A stretch of 64,000 nucleotides of DNA from Jiangella alkaliphila (GCF_900105925.1 NZ_LT629791.1:1674001-1738000); one strand, 5' to 3'. Counted from the stretch's first letter, positions 16,973-24,692 are shown. The notes: generated by a model from the sequence alone, not told the origin. Translations and numbers: made by a program.

Positions 16973-17905
16973 ATGCGAGTCTTCCTGGCCGGTGCGACCG
17001 GCGCCGTGGGACGGTCACTGGTGCCGCTGCTGGTGCAGGCCGGACACGAGGTGACCGGCAGCACCCGATCGGAGTCCAAGCTGGCCGGTCTGCGTGCCGC
17101 CGGCGCCGAGGGCGTCCTCATGGACGGGCTCGACGCCGCGGGCGTCCTGGCCGCGGTCCGCGCCGCCCGCCCGGATGTCATCGTGCATCAGCAGAGCGCG
17201 CTGATCGCCCAGACGGGCAACCCGAAGCGGTTCGACCGCGACTTCGCCACCACCAACCGGCTGCGTATCGAGGGCACCGACCACCTGCTGGCGGCCGCCC
17301 GCGAGACCGGCGTGACCCGGTTCGTCGCGCAGAGCTACACCGGCTGGACCAATGCCCGCAGCGGCGGCCCGGTGAAGACCGAGGACGACCCGTTCGAGCC
17401 GAACCCGGAGTCCGACTGCCGCGAGACCATGCGCGGCATCCAGCACGTGGAACGGGTCACCACCGGCACCCCCGGCATCGACGGGCTCGCGCTGCGCTAC
17501 GGCAATTTCTACGGCCGCGGCACCGGCATGACCGGCACCATCGCCGAGGTGCTGCGCAAGCGGAAGCTACCGATCGTCGGCGGCGGCACCGCGGTGTGGT
17601 CGGTCGTCCACATCGACGACGCCGCCCGGGCCACACTGGCCGCGATCGAGGGCGGCGCGCCGGCCGTCTACAACATCGTCGACGACGACCCCGCCCCGGC
17701 GGGGGACATGCTGACCACGCTGGCCGCCGCGGTCGGCGCGAAACCGCCGCGACGCCTGCCGACCTGGCTGGCCCGGCCACTGATCGGCGACTTCGGCATA
17801 GCGTTCATGACGACCTTGCGCGGCTCGTCGAACGCCAAGGCCAAGCGCGAGCTCGGCTGGAAGCCCGACCACGCCAGCTGGCGGCAGGGCTTCTACGAGC
17901 GGTAG
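16973..17905 (+). CDS. NAD(P)-dependent epimerase/dehydratase family protein
   Basis: A 310-residue extended short-chain dehydrogenase/reductase with the Rossmann motif GATGAVGRSL at the N-terminus, and the region RFVAQSYTGW where the catalytic Tyr of the YxxxK motif would lie. The canonical YxxxK is not obvious here, so the reaction is uncertain. GAGGAG stands 6 bases before the ATG at 16973 (another ATG is at 16967). ECF41 sigma factors are typically linked to carboxymuconolactone decarboxylases, oxidoreductases or epimerases, and this gene fills that place. The 3' end overlaps the convergent STAS gene by 13 bp. Confidence 0.85.
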   Translation: MRVFLAGATGAVGRSLVPLLVQAGHEVTGSTRSESKLAGLRAAGAEGVLMDGLDAAGVLAAVRAARPDVIVHQQSALIAQTGNPKRFDRDFATTNRLRIEGTDHLLAAARETGVTRFVAQSYTGWTNARSGGPVKTEDDPFEPNPESDCRETMRGIQHVERVTTGTPGIDGLALRYGNFYGRGTGMTGTIAEVLRKRKLPIVGGGTAVWSVVHIDDAARATLAAIEGGAPAVYNIVDDDPAPAGDMLTTLAAAVGAKPPRRLPTWLARPLIGDFGIAFMTTLRGSSNAKAKRELGWKPDHASWRQGFYER

Positions 17906-18246
17906 CCGCGGCGTCCGGCCGGCAGATCGGGACTGTGCTCGACGAACGACCAGCCGTTCGCCTCGATCGCCCGGTGTGCCGGCCCGCTCAGGGCGGCGAA
18001 CGACACCTCGAACCCCGACGACCGGCCGCGGACGGACAGCTCGCGCAGGAACCCGATCGCGGCGTCGGTCATGCCGGTGACCCGGTGCATGTCGACGACC
18101 ACGTGGTCGAGCGCGTTCAGCTGCTCCAGGCGGTCGACCTCGTCGATGGCCGGGCCGAACGCGTCGTCGGGGTCGGTGCCGACCTCTCCGGAGAGGAACA
18201 CGACGATCTCGCGGCCACCACGGTCGACGACTTCCACAGTGCTCAT
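17893..18246 (-). CDS. STAS-domain protein
   Basis: A 117-residue protein that is essentially a single STAS domain (IVVFLSGEV ... HVVVDMHRVTGMTDAAIGFLREL). Classical anti-sigma antagonists have a phosphorylatable Ser in a D-S-S/G context. Here the position reads TDAAIG, so the usual phosphorylation switch is missing. GGAGGTGAGG before the ATG at 18244-18246 supports the start. Copy 4 of the structured repeat, on the same strand, ends about 65 bp upstream. Confidence 0.75.
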   Translation of the reverse strand: MSTVEVVDRGGREIVVFLSGEVGTDPDDAFGPAIDEVDRLEQLNALDHVVVDMHRVTGMTDAAIGFLRELSVRGRSSGFEVSFAALSGPAHRAIEANGWSFVEHSPDLPAGRRGYRS

Positions 18247-18310
18247 CGACCTCACCTCCGCACCCAGCGTGGCAGTTCCGCGGTATCGGCGGCAAGCATT
18301 CCGCCATCCC

Positions 18311-18430
18311 ACTCAGATGTCGGGGTCATGCAAAGATCAGGAACGCTCTCCAGTCGACATGCGCACTGGACCGAGGACTCAGGGGGACCTCCGGCCCCCC
18401 ATCGTCCGTCGGTTTTGCATGACCCCTCCA
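18311..18430 (-). repeat. Structured intergenic repeat, copy 4 (minus strand, before the STAS gene)
   Basis: Read on the minus strand, this copy has GGAGGGG, then a perfect 13-bp closing stem (GGGGTCATGCAAA at 18322-18334 pairs with 18414-18426). It then has the hairpin GGGGGGCC-GGA-GGTCCCCC (18382-18400) and the tail CCCCGACATCTGAG. The closing stem has a third sequence compared with copies 1 and 2, yet pairs perfectly. The G/U pair in the inner stem is at the same place as in copy 1. This is the only copy on the minus strand. Confidence 0.7.
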
Positions 18431-18465
18431 GGCTTACCCATGAGCGGACGAGAACGCGCACCGCC

Positions 18466-18471
18466 TAGGCT
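18466..18471 (+). promoter_or_regulatory. -10 element TAGGCT before lysS
   Basis: TAGGCT ends 8 bases before the ATG of lysS, the same arrangement as before nadB, indicating a leaderless mRNA. No ribosome binding site is present between the box and the ATG. Confidence 0.55.
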
Positions 18472-18479
18472 TGTCCCCC

Positions 18480-19976
18480 ATGAGTGGACTGCCCCCGAGC
18501 GACGATCAGGATTTGCCCGAGCAGATGCGCATCCGGCGCGAGAAGCGCGCCGAGCTGCTGACCTCCGGGCAGCCGCCCTATCGTCTCGGATTCCCGCGCA
18601 GCCACACCTTCACCGCACTCCGGGCGGCTTATCCCGACTTGCCCCCCGGCACCGAAACCGGCGACCCCGCCTCCGTCGCCGGTCGGGTGATCTTCCTGCG
18701 CAACACCGGCAAACTCTGTTTTGCCCGGCTGCGCGAAGGCGACGGCACCGAACTCCAGGTCATGCTCTCGCTCGATCGTGTCGGCGAGGAGAGCCTGGCG
18801 TCCTGGAAGCACCTGGTCGACATCGGCGATCACGTGGGCGTCGAGGGCGAGGTCATCGTCAGTAAGCGGGGCGAGCTGTCGGTGTCGGCCGACCGCTGGA
18901 CCATGCTTTCCAAGGCGCTGCGCCCGCTGCCGGTCGCGCACAAGGATTTGAATGAGGAAACCCGGGTCCGGCAGCGTTACGTCGACCTGATCGTCAATCC
19001 GGACGCCCGGACCATGGTGCGAACTCGCGCCGTCGTCACGCGGTCGGTGCGCGAAACGTTGCATCGGCTCGGCTACATCGAGGTCGAGACGCCGGTTCTG
19101 CAGCTCGTCCACGGCGGCGCGACGGCGCGTCCATTCCAGACGCACCTCAATGCGTTCGACATTCCGATGACGTTGCGTATCGCCATCGAGCTGTACCTCA
19201 AGCGCGCCATCGTCGGCGGCGTCGACAAGGTGTACGAGATCGGCCGCGTTTTTCGAAACGAGGGTATCGATTCCACGCACAGCCCCGAGTTCACCATGCT
19301 CGAGTCCTATGAGGCCTACGGCGACTACGACACCCAGGCCGCGCTCACCCGCGAGATCGTCGTCGACGCCGCCCACGCCGTCGGCCGGACGGTGGTGCCC
19401 GACGGCCGCGGCGGCGAGATCGACCTCGAGGCGCCCTGGCAGCACGTCACCCTGCACGAGGCCGTCTCGCGGGCCGTCGGCGAGCAGGTCACCATCGACA
19501 CCCCGGTCGAGCGGCTGCGCGAGCTGGCCGAGAAGCACGAGGTCGGACTGGACGCGTCGTGGGGCCACGGCGAGGTCGTGCTCGAGCTGTTCGAGAAGCT
19601 GGCCGAGCACACCTTCATGACGCCCACGTTCATCCGCGACTATCCGGAGGAGGTCCGGCCGCTGGCCCGGCCGCACCGCGACGACCCGCGCCTCGCCGAG
19701 GCGTGGGACCTCATCATCCGCGGTGTCGAGATGGGCGTCGCCTACTCCGAACTGGTCGACCCCGTGGTGCAGCGCGAGCGGCTGACCGCGCAGTCGCTCA
19801 GGGCGGCCGCCGGCGACCCCGAGGCCATGCAGCTGGACGAGGACTTCCTGCGCGCGCTCGAATACGGCATGCCGCCCACCGGTGGCATGGGACTGGGAAT
19901 CGACCGGCTGATGATCCTGCTCACCGACTCGGGCATTCGCGAGACGATCTTGTTCCCGCTGGTGAAGCCGGAATGA
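18480..19976 (+). CDS. lysS: Lysine-tRNA ligase, class II
   Basis: Charges tRNA(Lys) with lysine. The 498-residue protein has the N-terminal OB-fold anticodon-binding domain (about residues 60-145) and the class II catalytic domain. Motif 2 is FRNEGIDSTHSPEFTMLE and motif 3 is GMGLGIDRLMILL. The core is somewhat divergent from the commonest LysS (AFDIPMTLRIAIELYLKR where ALDIDLYLRIAPELYLKR is usual), so it could be one of two lysyl-tRNA synthetase paralogues. It lacks the extra membrane domain of LysX. The acetyltransferase gene overlaps its stop (ATGA). Confidence 0.93.
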   Translation: MSGLPPSDDQDLPEQMRIRREKRAELLTSGQPPYRLGFPRSHTFTALRAAYPDLPPGTETGDPASVAGRVIFLRNTGKLCFARLREGDGTELQVMLSLDRVGEESLASWKHLVDIGDHVGVEGEVIVSKRGELSVSADRWTMLSKALRPLPVAHKDLNEETRVRQRYVDLIVNPDARTMVRTRAVVTRSVRETLHRLGYIEVETPVLQLVHGGATARPFQTHLNAFDIPMTLRIAIELYLKRAIVGGVDKVYEIGRVFRNEGIDSTHSPEFTMLESYEAYGDYDTQAALTREIVVDAAHAVGRTVVPDGRGGEIDLEAPWQHVTLHEAVSRAVGEQVTIDTPVERLRELAEKHEVGLDASWGHGEVVLELFEKLAEHTFMTPTFIRDYPEEVRPLARPHRDDPRLAEAWDLIIRGVEMGVAYSELVDPVVQRERLTAQSLRAAAGDPEAMQLDEDFLRALEYGMPPTGGMGLGIDRLMILLTDSGIRETILFPLVKPE

Positions 19977-20560
19977 TGGCACCGGCCGAAATCGAGCCGG
20001 ATCAGCGCTATCGGGTGCGGCGGGCACGTACCGCCGATGTACGGTACATCCGCGGCCTGCTCGACGGTTACGCTGCGCAGCGGATCCTGCTATCCAAAGA
20101 GACGGTCACCCTATATGAGGACATCCAGGAGTTCTGGGTGGCCGAAACCGTCTCGCCCAGTGGTCCGGGCACTGTCGTCGGTTGTGGCGCGTTGCATGTC
20201 ATGTGGGAGGATCTGGCCGAGGTCCGCACCCTCGCCGTCGCCCCGGAATGGCGCCGGCACGGTGTCGGTCACGCCCTGCTCTCCCGATTGCTGCACGTGG
20301 CCGAGGAACTCGGCGTCGTGCGAGTGTTCTGCCTCACGTTCGAGGTCGACTTCTTCGTCCGGCACGGTTTCCAGCGAGTGGAAGGCGCGCCGGTAGACAC
20401 CGACGTCTACGCACAGTTGTTGCGGTCGGCCGACGAAGGCGTAGCCGAGTTCCTCGACCTCGACCGAGTGAAGCCGAATACTCTGGGTAACGTGCGGATG
20501 CTTCGTCGAATGGGTACCACGTCACAAATCGACCTGGACGACTCGCGCCAGACGAATTGA
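19973..20560 (+). CDS. argA: Amino-acid (glutamate) N-acetyltransferase, GNAT family
   Basis: A 195-residue GNAT acetyltransferase with the acetyl-CoA-binding segment EVRTLAVAPEWRRHGVGHAL, followed by FCLTFEVDFFVRHGFQRVEG and GVAEFLDLDRVKPNTLGNVRML. These regions match the short actinobacterial ArgA (the Rv2747 type), which makes N-acetylglutamate for arginine synthesis. This assignment rests on sequence resemblance only. The ATG overlaps the lysS stop, so the genes are translationally coupled. Confidence 0.75.
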   Translation: MMAPAEIEPDQRYRVRRARTADVRYIRGLLDGYAAQRILLSKETVTLYEDIQEFWVAETVSPSGPGTVVGCGALHVMWEDLAEVRTLAVAPEWRRHGVGHALLSRLLHVAEELGVVRVFCLTFEVDFFVRHGFQRVEGAPVDTDVYAQLLRSADEGVAEFLDLDRVKPNTLGNVRMLRRMGTTSQIDLDDSRQTN

Positions 20561-20562
20561 AA

Positions 20563-20591
20563 TTCAGTGTTCTAGGGCGTAACAATAGCCT
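20563..20591 (+). promoter_or_regulatory. Candidate lsr2 promoter
   Basis: TTCAGT (20563-20568) and TAGCCT (20586-20591) are 17 bases apart in an unusually AT-rich stretch, giving a leader of about 40 bases that ends with AGGAAGGA and the lsr2 ATG. The alternative TAGGGC at 20573 cannot be excluded. Confidence 0.4.
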
Positions 20592-20636
20592 TGTCACACT
20601 AATCTTCGACTGCACCCCCAGCAGGAAGGATCAACG

Positions 20637-20972
20637 ATGGCGCAAAAGGTTCAGGTGATTCTGCTCGACGATCTCGACGGTGGTGAAGCCACCGAGACCG
20701 TGAGCTTCGCCTTGGACGGAGCCTCGTACGAGATCGATCTGTCGGCCAAGAACGCCGGCAAGCTCCGTGATGCCCTGTCGCCGTACGTCGGCTCGGCCCG
20801 CCGTGCGTCGGCCAGGCGGGGGCGTGGACGAGCCGCCGCGACCGGTGGGCGGGCCAGCCGCACCGACACCACGGCCATCCGGGAATGGGCCCGCGACCAG
20901 GGCCTGAAGGTGTCCGACCGGGGACGCATCCCGTCCGACATCCTCGCGAAGTACGAGACCGCTCACGGGTGA
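20637..20972 (+). CDS. lsr2: Nucleoid-associated protein Lsr2
   Basis: A 111-residue Lsr2. The N-terminal dimerisation domain (MAQKVQVILLDDLDGGEATE) is followed by a basic Arg/Gly linker and the C-terminal DNA-binding domain with IREWARDQGLKVSDRGRIPSD. Its RGR loop inserts into the minor groove of AT-rich DNA. Lsr2 is the actinobacterial H-NS analogue that bridges DNA and silences horizontally acquired genes. A prophage protein at 46.5 kb carries a related C-terminal domain. AGGAAGGA precedes the ATG. The lysS-argA-lsr2 order is conserved, but clpC does not follow here. Confidence 0.96.
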   Translation: MAQKVQVILLDDLDGGEATETVSFALDGASYEIDLSAKNAGKLRDALSPYVGSARRASARRGRGRAAATGGRASRTDTTAIREWARDQGLKVSDRGRIPSDILAKYETAHG

Positions 20973-21026
20973 CGGCGTGGTGTCATCGCATCACCGCGGA
21001 GCTGCACGGGGGTTTTGACGCGGGAA

Positions 21027-21058
21027 GGGGCCGGCGCCTGGTTCAGGCGGCCGGCCCC
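21027..21058. terminator. Hairpin between lsr2 and the convergent hydrolase gene
   Basis: GGGGCCGGCGCCTG and CAGGCGGCCGGCCCC pair across a 3-base loop with one bulged G. It lies between the two convergent stop codons, so it probably ends both transcripts. Confidence 0.7.
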
Positions 21059-21090
21059 TCGCGTGTCCGGGGAACGGGAACGGTGACGGG

Positions 21091-21939
21091 TCAGGCGTCG
21101 GCGAAGACCTGGCGCTGCCGGCCGAGCCCGTCGATCTCCAGCTCCACGACGTCGCCGGCCCGCAGATAGGGCTGGCCCGGCATGCCCATCGCCACGCCGG
21201 CCGGGGTGCCGGTGTTCACCAGGTCGCCCGGCTCGAGCACCATGAACTGGCTCAGGTACCAGACGACGTGCCCGATGCCGAAGATGAGGTCGGCCGTGGT
21301 GCCGTCCTGCCGCTGCTCGCCGTTCACCCACAGCCGGAGCCCCAGCTTGCCGGCGTCGTCCACCTCGTCGGCCGGCACCAGCCACGGCCCGAGCGGGTTG
21401 AACGTCTCGCACGACTTGCCCTTGTCCCACTGGCCGCCGCGCTCGAGCTGGAACTCCCGCTCCGAGACGTCGTTCGAGACGACGTAGCCGGCGATGACGC
21501 CCAGCGCGTCGTCGGGGGAGTCCAGGTAGCGGGCCTCCTTGCCGATGACGACGCCCAGCTCGACCTCCCAGTCGGTCTTCACGCTGCCCCGCGGCACCAG
21601 CACGGTGTCGTTCGGGCCGACGACGGTGTTCGCCGCCTTCATGAAGATGATCGGCTCGTCAGGCAGCGCCGCGCCGGTCTCGGCGGCGTGGTCGCGGTAG
21701 TTCAGCCCGATGCACACGACCTTGCCGGGCCGGGCGATCGGCGCGCCGACCCGGGCGCCGTCCGGAAGCGCCGGCAGCCCGCCCCCGGCCAGCGCGGCGC
21801 GGGCCCGCGCGATGCCGTCGCCGGCCAGGAACGCGCCGTCGATGTCGCCGGTGACCGCGCTCAGGTCGTAGACCGTGCCGTCGTCGGCGCGGACGGCGGG
21901 ACGTTCCGCGCCCCGGTCACCGATGCGCATCAGTTGCAT
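21091..21939 (-). CDS. Fumarylacetoacetate hydrolase family protein
   Basis: A 282-residue FAH-family enzyme. After an N-terminal lid region come GKVVCIGLNYRDHAAETG, PIIFMKAANTVVGP and the metal-binding DWEVELGVVIGKEARYL, then GYVVSNDVSEREFQ and NTGTPAGVAMG. Members cleave or hydrate beta-diketo or 2-keto acids (fumarylpyruvate, 2,4-diketo-3-deoxy sugar acids, ureidoglycolate-type annotations). The pairing with a 2-hydroxyacid oxidase and an FCD regulator suggests catabolism of a hydroxy or sugar acid, but the substrate is open. The ATG is at 21937-21939. Confidence 0.88.
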   Translation of the reverse strand: MQLMRIGDRGAERPAVRADDGTVYDLSAVTGDIDGAFLAGDGIARARAALAGGGLPALPDGARVGAPIARPGKVVCIGLNYRDHAAETGAALPDEPIIFMKAANTVVGPNDTVLVPRGSVKTDWEVELGVVIGKEARYLDSPDDALGVIAGYVVSNDVSEREFQLERGGQWDKGKSCETFNPLGPWLVPADEVDDAGKLGLRLWVNGEQRQDGTTADLIFGIGHVVWYLSQFMVLEPGDLVNTGTPAGVAMGMPGQPYLRAGDVVELEIDGLGRQRQVFADA

Positions 21940-21968
21940 GTCGTCTCCTCGTCGTGAGTGGGTGCGGG

Positions 21969-23180
21969 TCAGGGGAGCCGGACGTGGCCAGGATTCAGCT
22001 CGTCCACGGTACGGGCACCGAGCAGCTGCATGGTGCGCCGGACCTCGGTGGTCAGGATCTCGGCGGCGCGGGCGACGCCGCGCTCGCCACCGGCCATCAG
22101 GCCGTACAGGTAGGCGCGGCCGACCAGGCAGGCGTCGGCGCCCAGCGCCTTGGCCGCGACGATGTCGGCGCCGCTGGTGATGCCGGTGTCGAGGTAGATC
22201 TCGGCGCGCTCGCCGACCGCCGCGGCCACCTCGGGCAGCAGCCGCAGCGGCACGGGTGCGCGGTCCAGCTGGCGGCCGCCGTGGTTGGACAGCACGATCG
22301 CGTCGGCGCCGGCGTCGACCACCCGCCGGGCGTCGTCGACGGTCTGGATGCCTTTGACGATGAGCGGCCCGGTCCAGATCGAGCGCAGCCACGCGAGGTC
22401 GTCGACGGTCATCGACGGGTCGAAGAGCAGGTCCAGCAGCTCCGCGATGGTGCCCTTCCACGACGTCAGCGACGCGAACTGCAGCGGCTTCGTGGTCAGC
22501 AGGTTCATCCACCACGCCGGGTGCACGGCCGCGTCGAGCACCGTCTTCGCCGTCAGCGTCGGCGGGATGGTGAAGCCGTTGCGGACGTCGCGCAGCCGGG
22601 CGCCCGCCACGGGCACGTCGACGGTGAGCATCAGCGCCTCGAAGCCGGCGTTCGCGGCCCGCTTCACCAGGTCCTCGCCGGCCGAGCGGTCCTTCCACAC
22701 GTACAGCTGGAACCACTTGCGCGCCCGCGGCGCCGCGGCGGCGACGTCCTCGATGGACGTCGTGCCCATGGTGGACAGCGAGTAGGGGATGCCGGCCCGT
22801 TCGGCGACCCGGGCCACGGCGCTCTCGCCCTGGTAGTTCATCATCCGGGTGAAGCCGGTGGGCGCGAACGCGTACGGCTGGGCGGCTGGCGTCCCCAGCA
22901 TGGTCGTCGTGGTGTCGACCTCGGAGACGTCCCGCAGGATCGACGGCCGGAACTCCAGCTGCGCGAACAGCGACCTGGCCCGGCGCAGGCTGATCTCGGC
23001 CTCGGCCGCGCCGTCGGTGTAGTCGAACACCGAGCGCGGCGTGCGCATGCGCGCGATGCGACGCAGGTCGGCGATGGTCAGCGCGCTCGCGAGCCGGCGG
23101 TCGGTCGGGTTCAGCGTGGGCCGTTTCGTGCGCAGCAGTGGCTTGAGCTCGGACCAGCGGGGGAGTTGTCGGTCGGTCAT
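21969..23180 (-). CDS. FMN-dependent alpha-hydroxy acid oxidase/dehydrogenase (LldD-like)
   Basis: The 403-residue protein has the FMN-binding TIM barrel of the lactate/glycolate/mandelate oxidase family: [16 protein letters not shown] near the N-terminus, [49 protein letters not shown] and the catalytic-His motif SNHGGRQLD. It oxidises an L-2-hydroxy acid to the 2-keto acid. The FAH-family gene follows on the same strand. The divergent FCD regulator binds LldR/PdhR-like sites, and a perfect one lies 25 bp before this start. L-lactate is possible, but so is a sugar-acid intermediate. Confidence 0.9.
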   Translation of the reverse strand: MTDRQLPRWSELKPLLRTKRPTLNPTDRRLASALTIADLRRIARMRTPRSVFDYTDGAAEAEISLRRARSLFAQLEFRPSILRDVSEVDTTTTMLGTPAAQPYAFAPTGFTRMMNYQGESAVARVAERAGIPYSLSTMGTTSIEDVAAAAPRARKWFQLYVWKDRSAGEDLVKRAANAGFEALMLTVDVPVAGARLRDVRNGFTIPPTLTAKTVLDAAVHPAWWMNLLTTKPLQFASLTSWKGTIAELLDLLFDPSMTVDDLAWLRSIWTGPLIVKGIQTVDDARRVVDAGADAIVLSNHGGRQLDRAPVPLRLLPEVAAAVGERAEIYLDTGITSGADIVAAKALGADACLVGRAYLYGLMAGGERGVARAAEILTTEVRRTMQLLGARTVDELNPGHVRLP

Positions 23181-23205
23181 GGAGCGGCTCCGTGGACGTC
23201 AGCCA

Positions 23206-23220
23206 TGTGGTCAGACCACA
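23206..23220. promoter_or_regulatory. Operator of the FCD-type GntR regulator
   Basis: TGTGGTC and GACCACA flank a central A, giving a perfect 15-bp palindrome. It contains the TGGTCnGACCA core that FadR/LldR/PdhR-type regulators recognise. It lies 25 bp before the oxidase start and between it and the divergent regulator gene, so it should repress the catabolic pair and perhaps the regulator itself. Confidence 0.8.
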
Positions 23221-23241
23221 AGATATCAGTAGGGTCTGTCC

Positions 23242-23362
23242 GTGGAGGGGCGTGCATACCGGCGACGACTGGGGGCCGGAGGCTCCCACGAGTCGTCGGT
23301 CGGAGGACAGATGGCAGGCGGAGGGCGCATGCGGCGGTAAGGCGCGTGTGCGACCCGACACG
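23242..23362 (+). repeat. Structured intergenic repeat, copy 3 (before the gntR gene)
   Basis: The closing stem pairs GGGGCGTGCAT (23247-23257) with GTGTGCGACCC (23346-23356) through several G/U pairs and one mismatch. The inner hairpin is the longest of the four copies: CGACGACT (23263-23270) pairs with AGTCGTCG (23291-23298) around TGGGGGCC-GGA-GGCTCCCA. The tail CCCGACACG is identical to copy 1. The regulator GTG lies 21 bases after the closing stem, nearly the same offset as panC from copy 1. Confidence 0.72.
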
Positions 23363-23376
23363 TAGAGGATGGTTGC

Positions 23377-24066
23377 GTGAGGACCCATGAGCTGGTGCTC
23401 CGCCAGGTGGAGGCCGACCTGTCGGCGGGGAAGCTGCGGCTGGGCGATCGCCTGCCCGGCGAACGCGCGCTGGCCGGCCAGCTCGGCGTCAGCCGTCCAT
23501 CCGTCCGCGAGGCGATCCGGGTCCTCGAGGCCATGGGGGTCGTGCGGACCGCGGTCGGCTCCGGCCCCGACGCCGGCGCCGTCATCGTCGCCGACCCCGG
23601 CTCGCCGCTGACCGCCACGCTGCGGCTGCACCTGGCCACCAGCCACCTGCCGATGGGCGACATCGTCCAGACCCGCGTGCTGCTCGAGTCGTGGGCGGTG
23701 CGCGAGGCGGCCGACCGTGCCACACCGGAGCAGGTCGCCGCGGCGCGGCAGCTGCTCGACGCGATGGACGAGCCCGATCTGCCGCGCGAGCGGTTCCACC
23801 TGCTCGACGCCGAGTTCCACGTGGCGCTCGCGACGCTGGCCGGGAACGTGCTGGTCTCGACCATCATGGCGTCGCTGCGCGAGGCGATCCACGGCTACGT
23901 CATCGCCGCCGCGCCCAACGTGCCCGACTGGGCGCCGGTCGCGACCCTGCTCCGCGCCCAGCACCGCGCCGTCCTGGCCGCCGTCGCCGACGGTGACGGC
24001 GACGGCGCGGCCCGGCTCGTGGCCGAGCACATCGAGGGCTTCTACAAGGCGTCCCGCCTGGGCTGA
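23377..24066 (+). CDS. FCD-domain GntR-family transcriptional regulator
   Basis: A 229-residue FadR-type regulator. The N-terminal winged helix-turn-helix (LRLGDRLPGERALAGQLGVS RPSVREAIRVLEAMG) is followed by an FCD ligand-binding domain with metal-binding His/Asp positions (LDAEFHVALATLAGN; LLRAQHRAVLAAVADGD; AEHIEGF). It diverges from the 2-hydroxyacid oxidase/FAH pair and most likely represses them through the palindrome at 23206-23220, released by a hydroxy or keto acid. The GTG start is at 23377. A possible -10 (TAGAGG) ends 8 bases before it. Confidence 0.9.
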   Translation: MRTHELVLRQVEADLSAGKLRLGDRLPGERALAGQLGVSRPSVREAIRVLEAMGVVRTAVGSGPDAGAVIVADPGSPLTATLRLHLATSHLPMGDIVQTRVLLESWAVREAADRATPEQVAAARQLLDAMDEPDLPRERFHLLDAEFHVALATLAGNVLVSTIMASLREAIHGYVIAAAPNVPDWAPVATLLRAQHRAVLAAVADGDGDGAARLVAEHIEGFYKASRLG

Positions 24067-24096
24067 CCCGCGGCCGGCGCCGTCGCGGCCGGGCGG

Positions 24097-24468
24097 TCAG
24101 ATGTCGGGGAAGGGGTCCTCGGGCAGCAGGCCGGCCAGCTCGGCGTCGGCCGCGTGGACGGCCGCGACGTACTCGTCCTCGATCTCGTAGCTGCGCTTGC
24201 CGAGCCGGAACGTCGGCGTCGGGGCGAAATCGACCGGGCCGAGTCGCGTGGTGCGCGGGTACTGCAGGTTCACCTCGGTCGGTCCGCCGCGACGCACCGG
24301 GCTGCCGGTGAGCACGGCGATGCGCCGGTCGGTGACCGCGACGTAGCAGTCGATGCCGGCCATCACGGCGCCGAGCCAGACGGCCGTGACCGGGATGAGG
24401 TAGCCGAGCTGCTCGCCCGGCTCGAGGAGGTCCTGGCAGCGGCGGCGGATGGGCGCGGGCACCGGCAT
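24097..24468 (-). CDS. Hypothetical protein
   Basis: A 123-residue protein without signal peptide. The pattern VAVTDRRIAVLTGSP followed by short beta-like stretches resembles bacterial PH-like domains, where such a line marks the core strands, but the similarity is weak. The first ATG at 24466-24468 is used. It converges with the GntR gene (30 bp gap) and diverges from the Tat-exported protein gene. I can assign no function. Confidence 0.6.
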   Translation of the reverse strand: MPVPAPIRRRCQDLLEPGEQLGYLIPVTAVWLGAVMAGIDCYVAVTDRRIAVLTGSPVRRGGPTEVNLQYPRTTRLGPVDFAPTPTFRLGKRSYEIEDEYVAAVHAADAELAGLLPEDPFPDI

Positions 24469-24608
24469 GCCTCACTCTGGCACAGCGATCGGCCGTCACC
24501 GCTAGGCCATGGCGCAAATCGGACAATATCGATCTAGATGGGTCGAAGTTACGGGTAGATGCCGCTAGTGTTTCCCCAACATCGGGGCGGCTTTCCACAC
24601 CTCTCGTA

Positions 24609-24672
24609 GAAAGTGCCGGTCGCAGCCGGCTCCCGGTGCAACAAGCATCTCGAGCAACGGTCCCGCACTTTC
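24609..24672 (+). promoter_or_regulatory. Hairpin-closed 5' leader of the Tat-exported protein gene
   Basis: GAAAGTGC (24609-24616) and GCACTTTC (24665-24672) could close a 64-nt fold just before the ribosome binding site GAGGAG (24681-24686). Inside, GCCGG and CCGGC can pair. A TAGTGT box at about 24568 could be the -10. The leader is long for this window, where several genes are leaderless. Confidence 0.35.
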
Positions 24673-24692
24673 GACGGAGCGAGGAGACGACC

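Noticed and set aside
18480-19976. Possibility that the lysyl-tRNA synthetase is LysX (fused to a membrane lysyltransferase domain)
   Set aside because: The protein starts directly with the OB-fold domain and has no N-terminal membrane region; length is that of plain LysS.
11544-23362. A shared peptide (PPAPSRRRYARP-like) encoded on the opposite strand of repeat copies 1 and 3
   Set aside because: The similarity follows from DNA similarity of the repeats; the frames differ in extent, lack starts, and copies 2 and 4 do not keep it.
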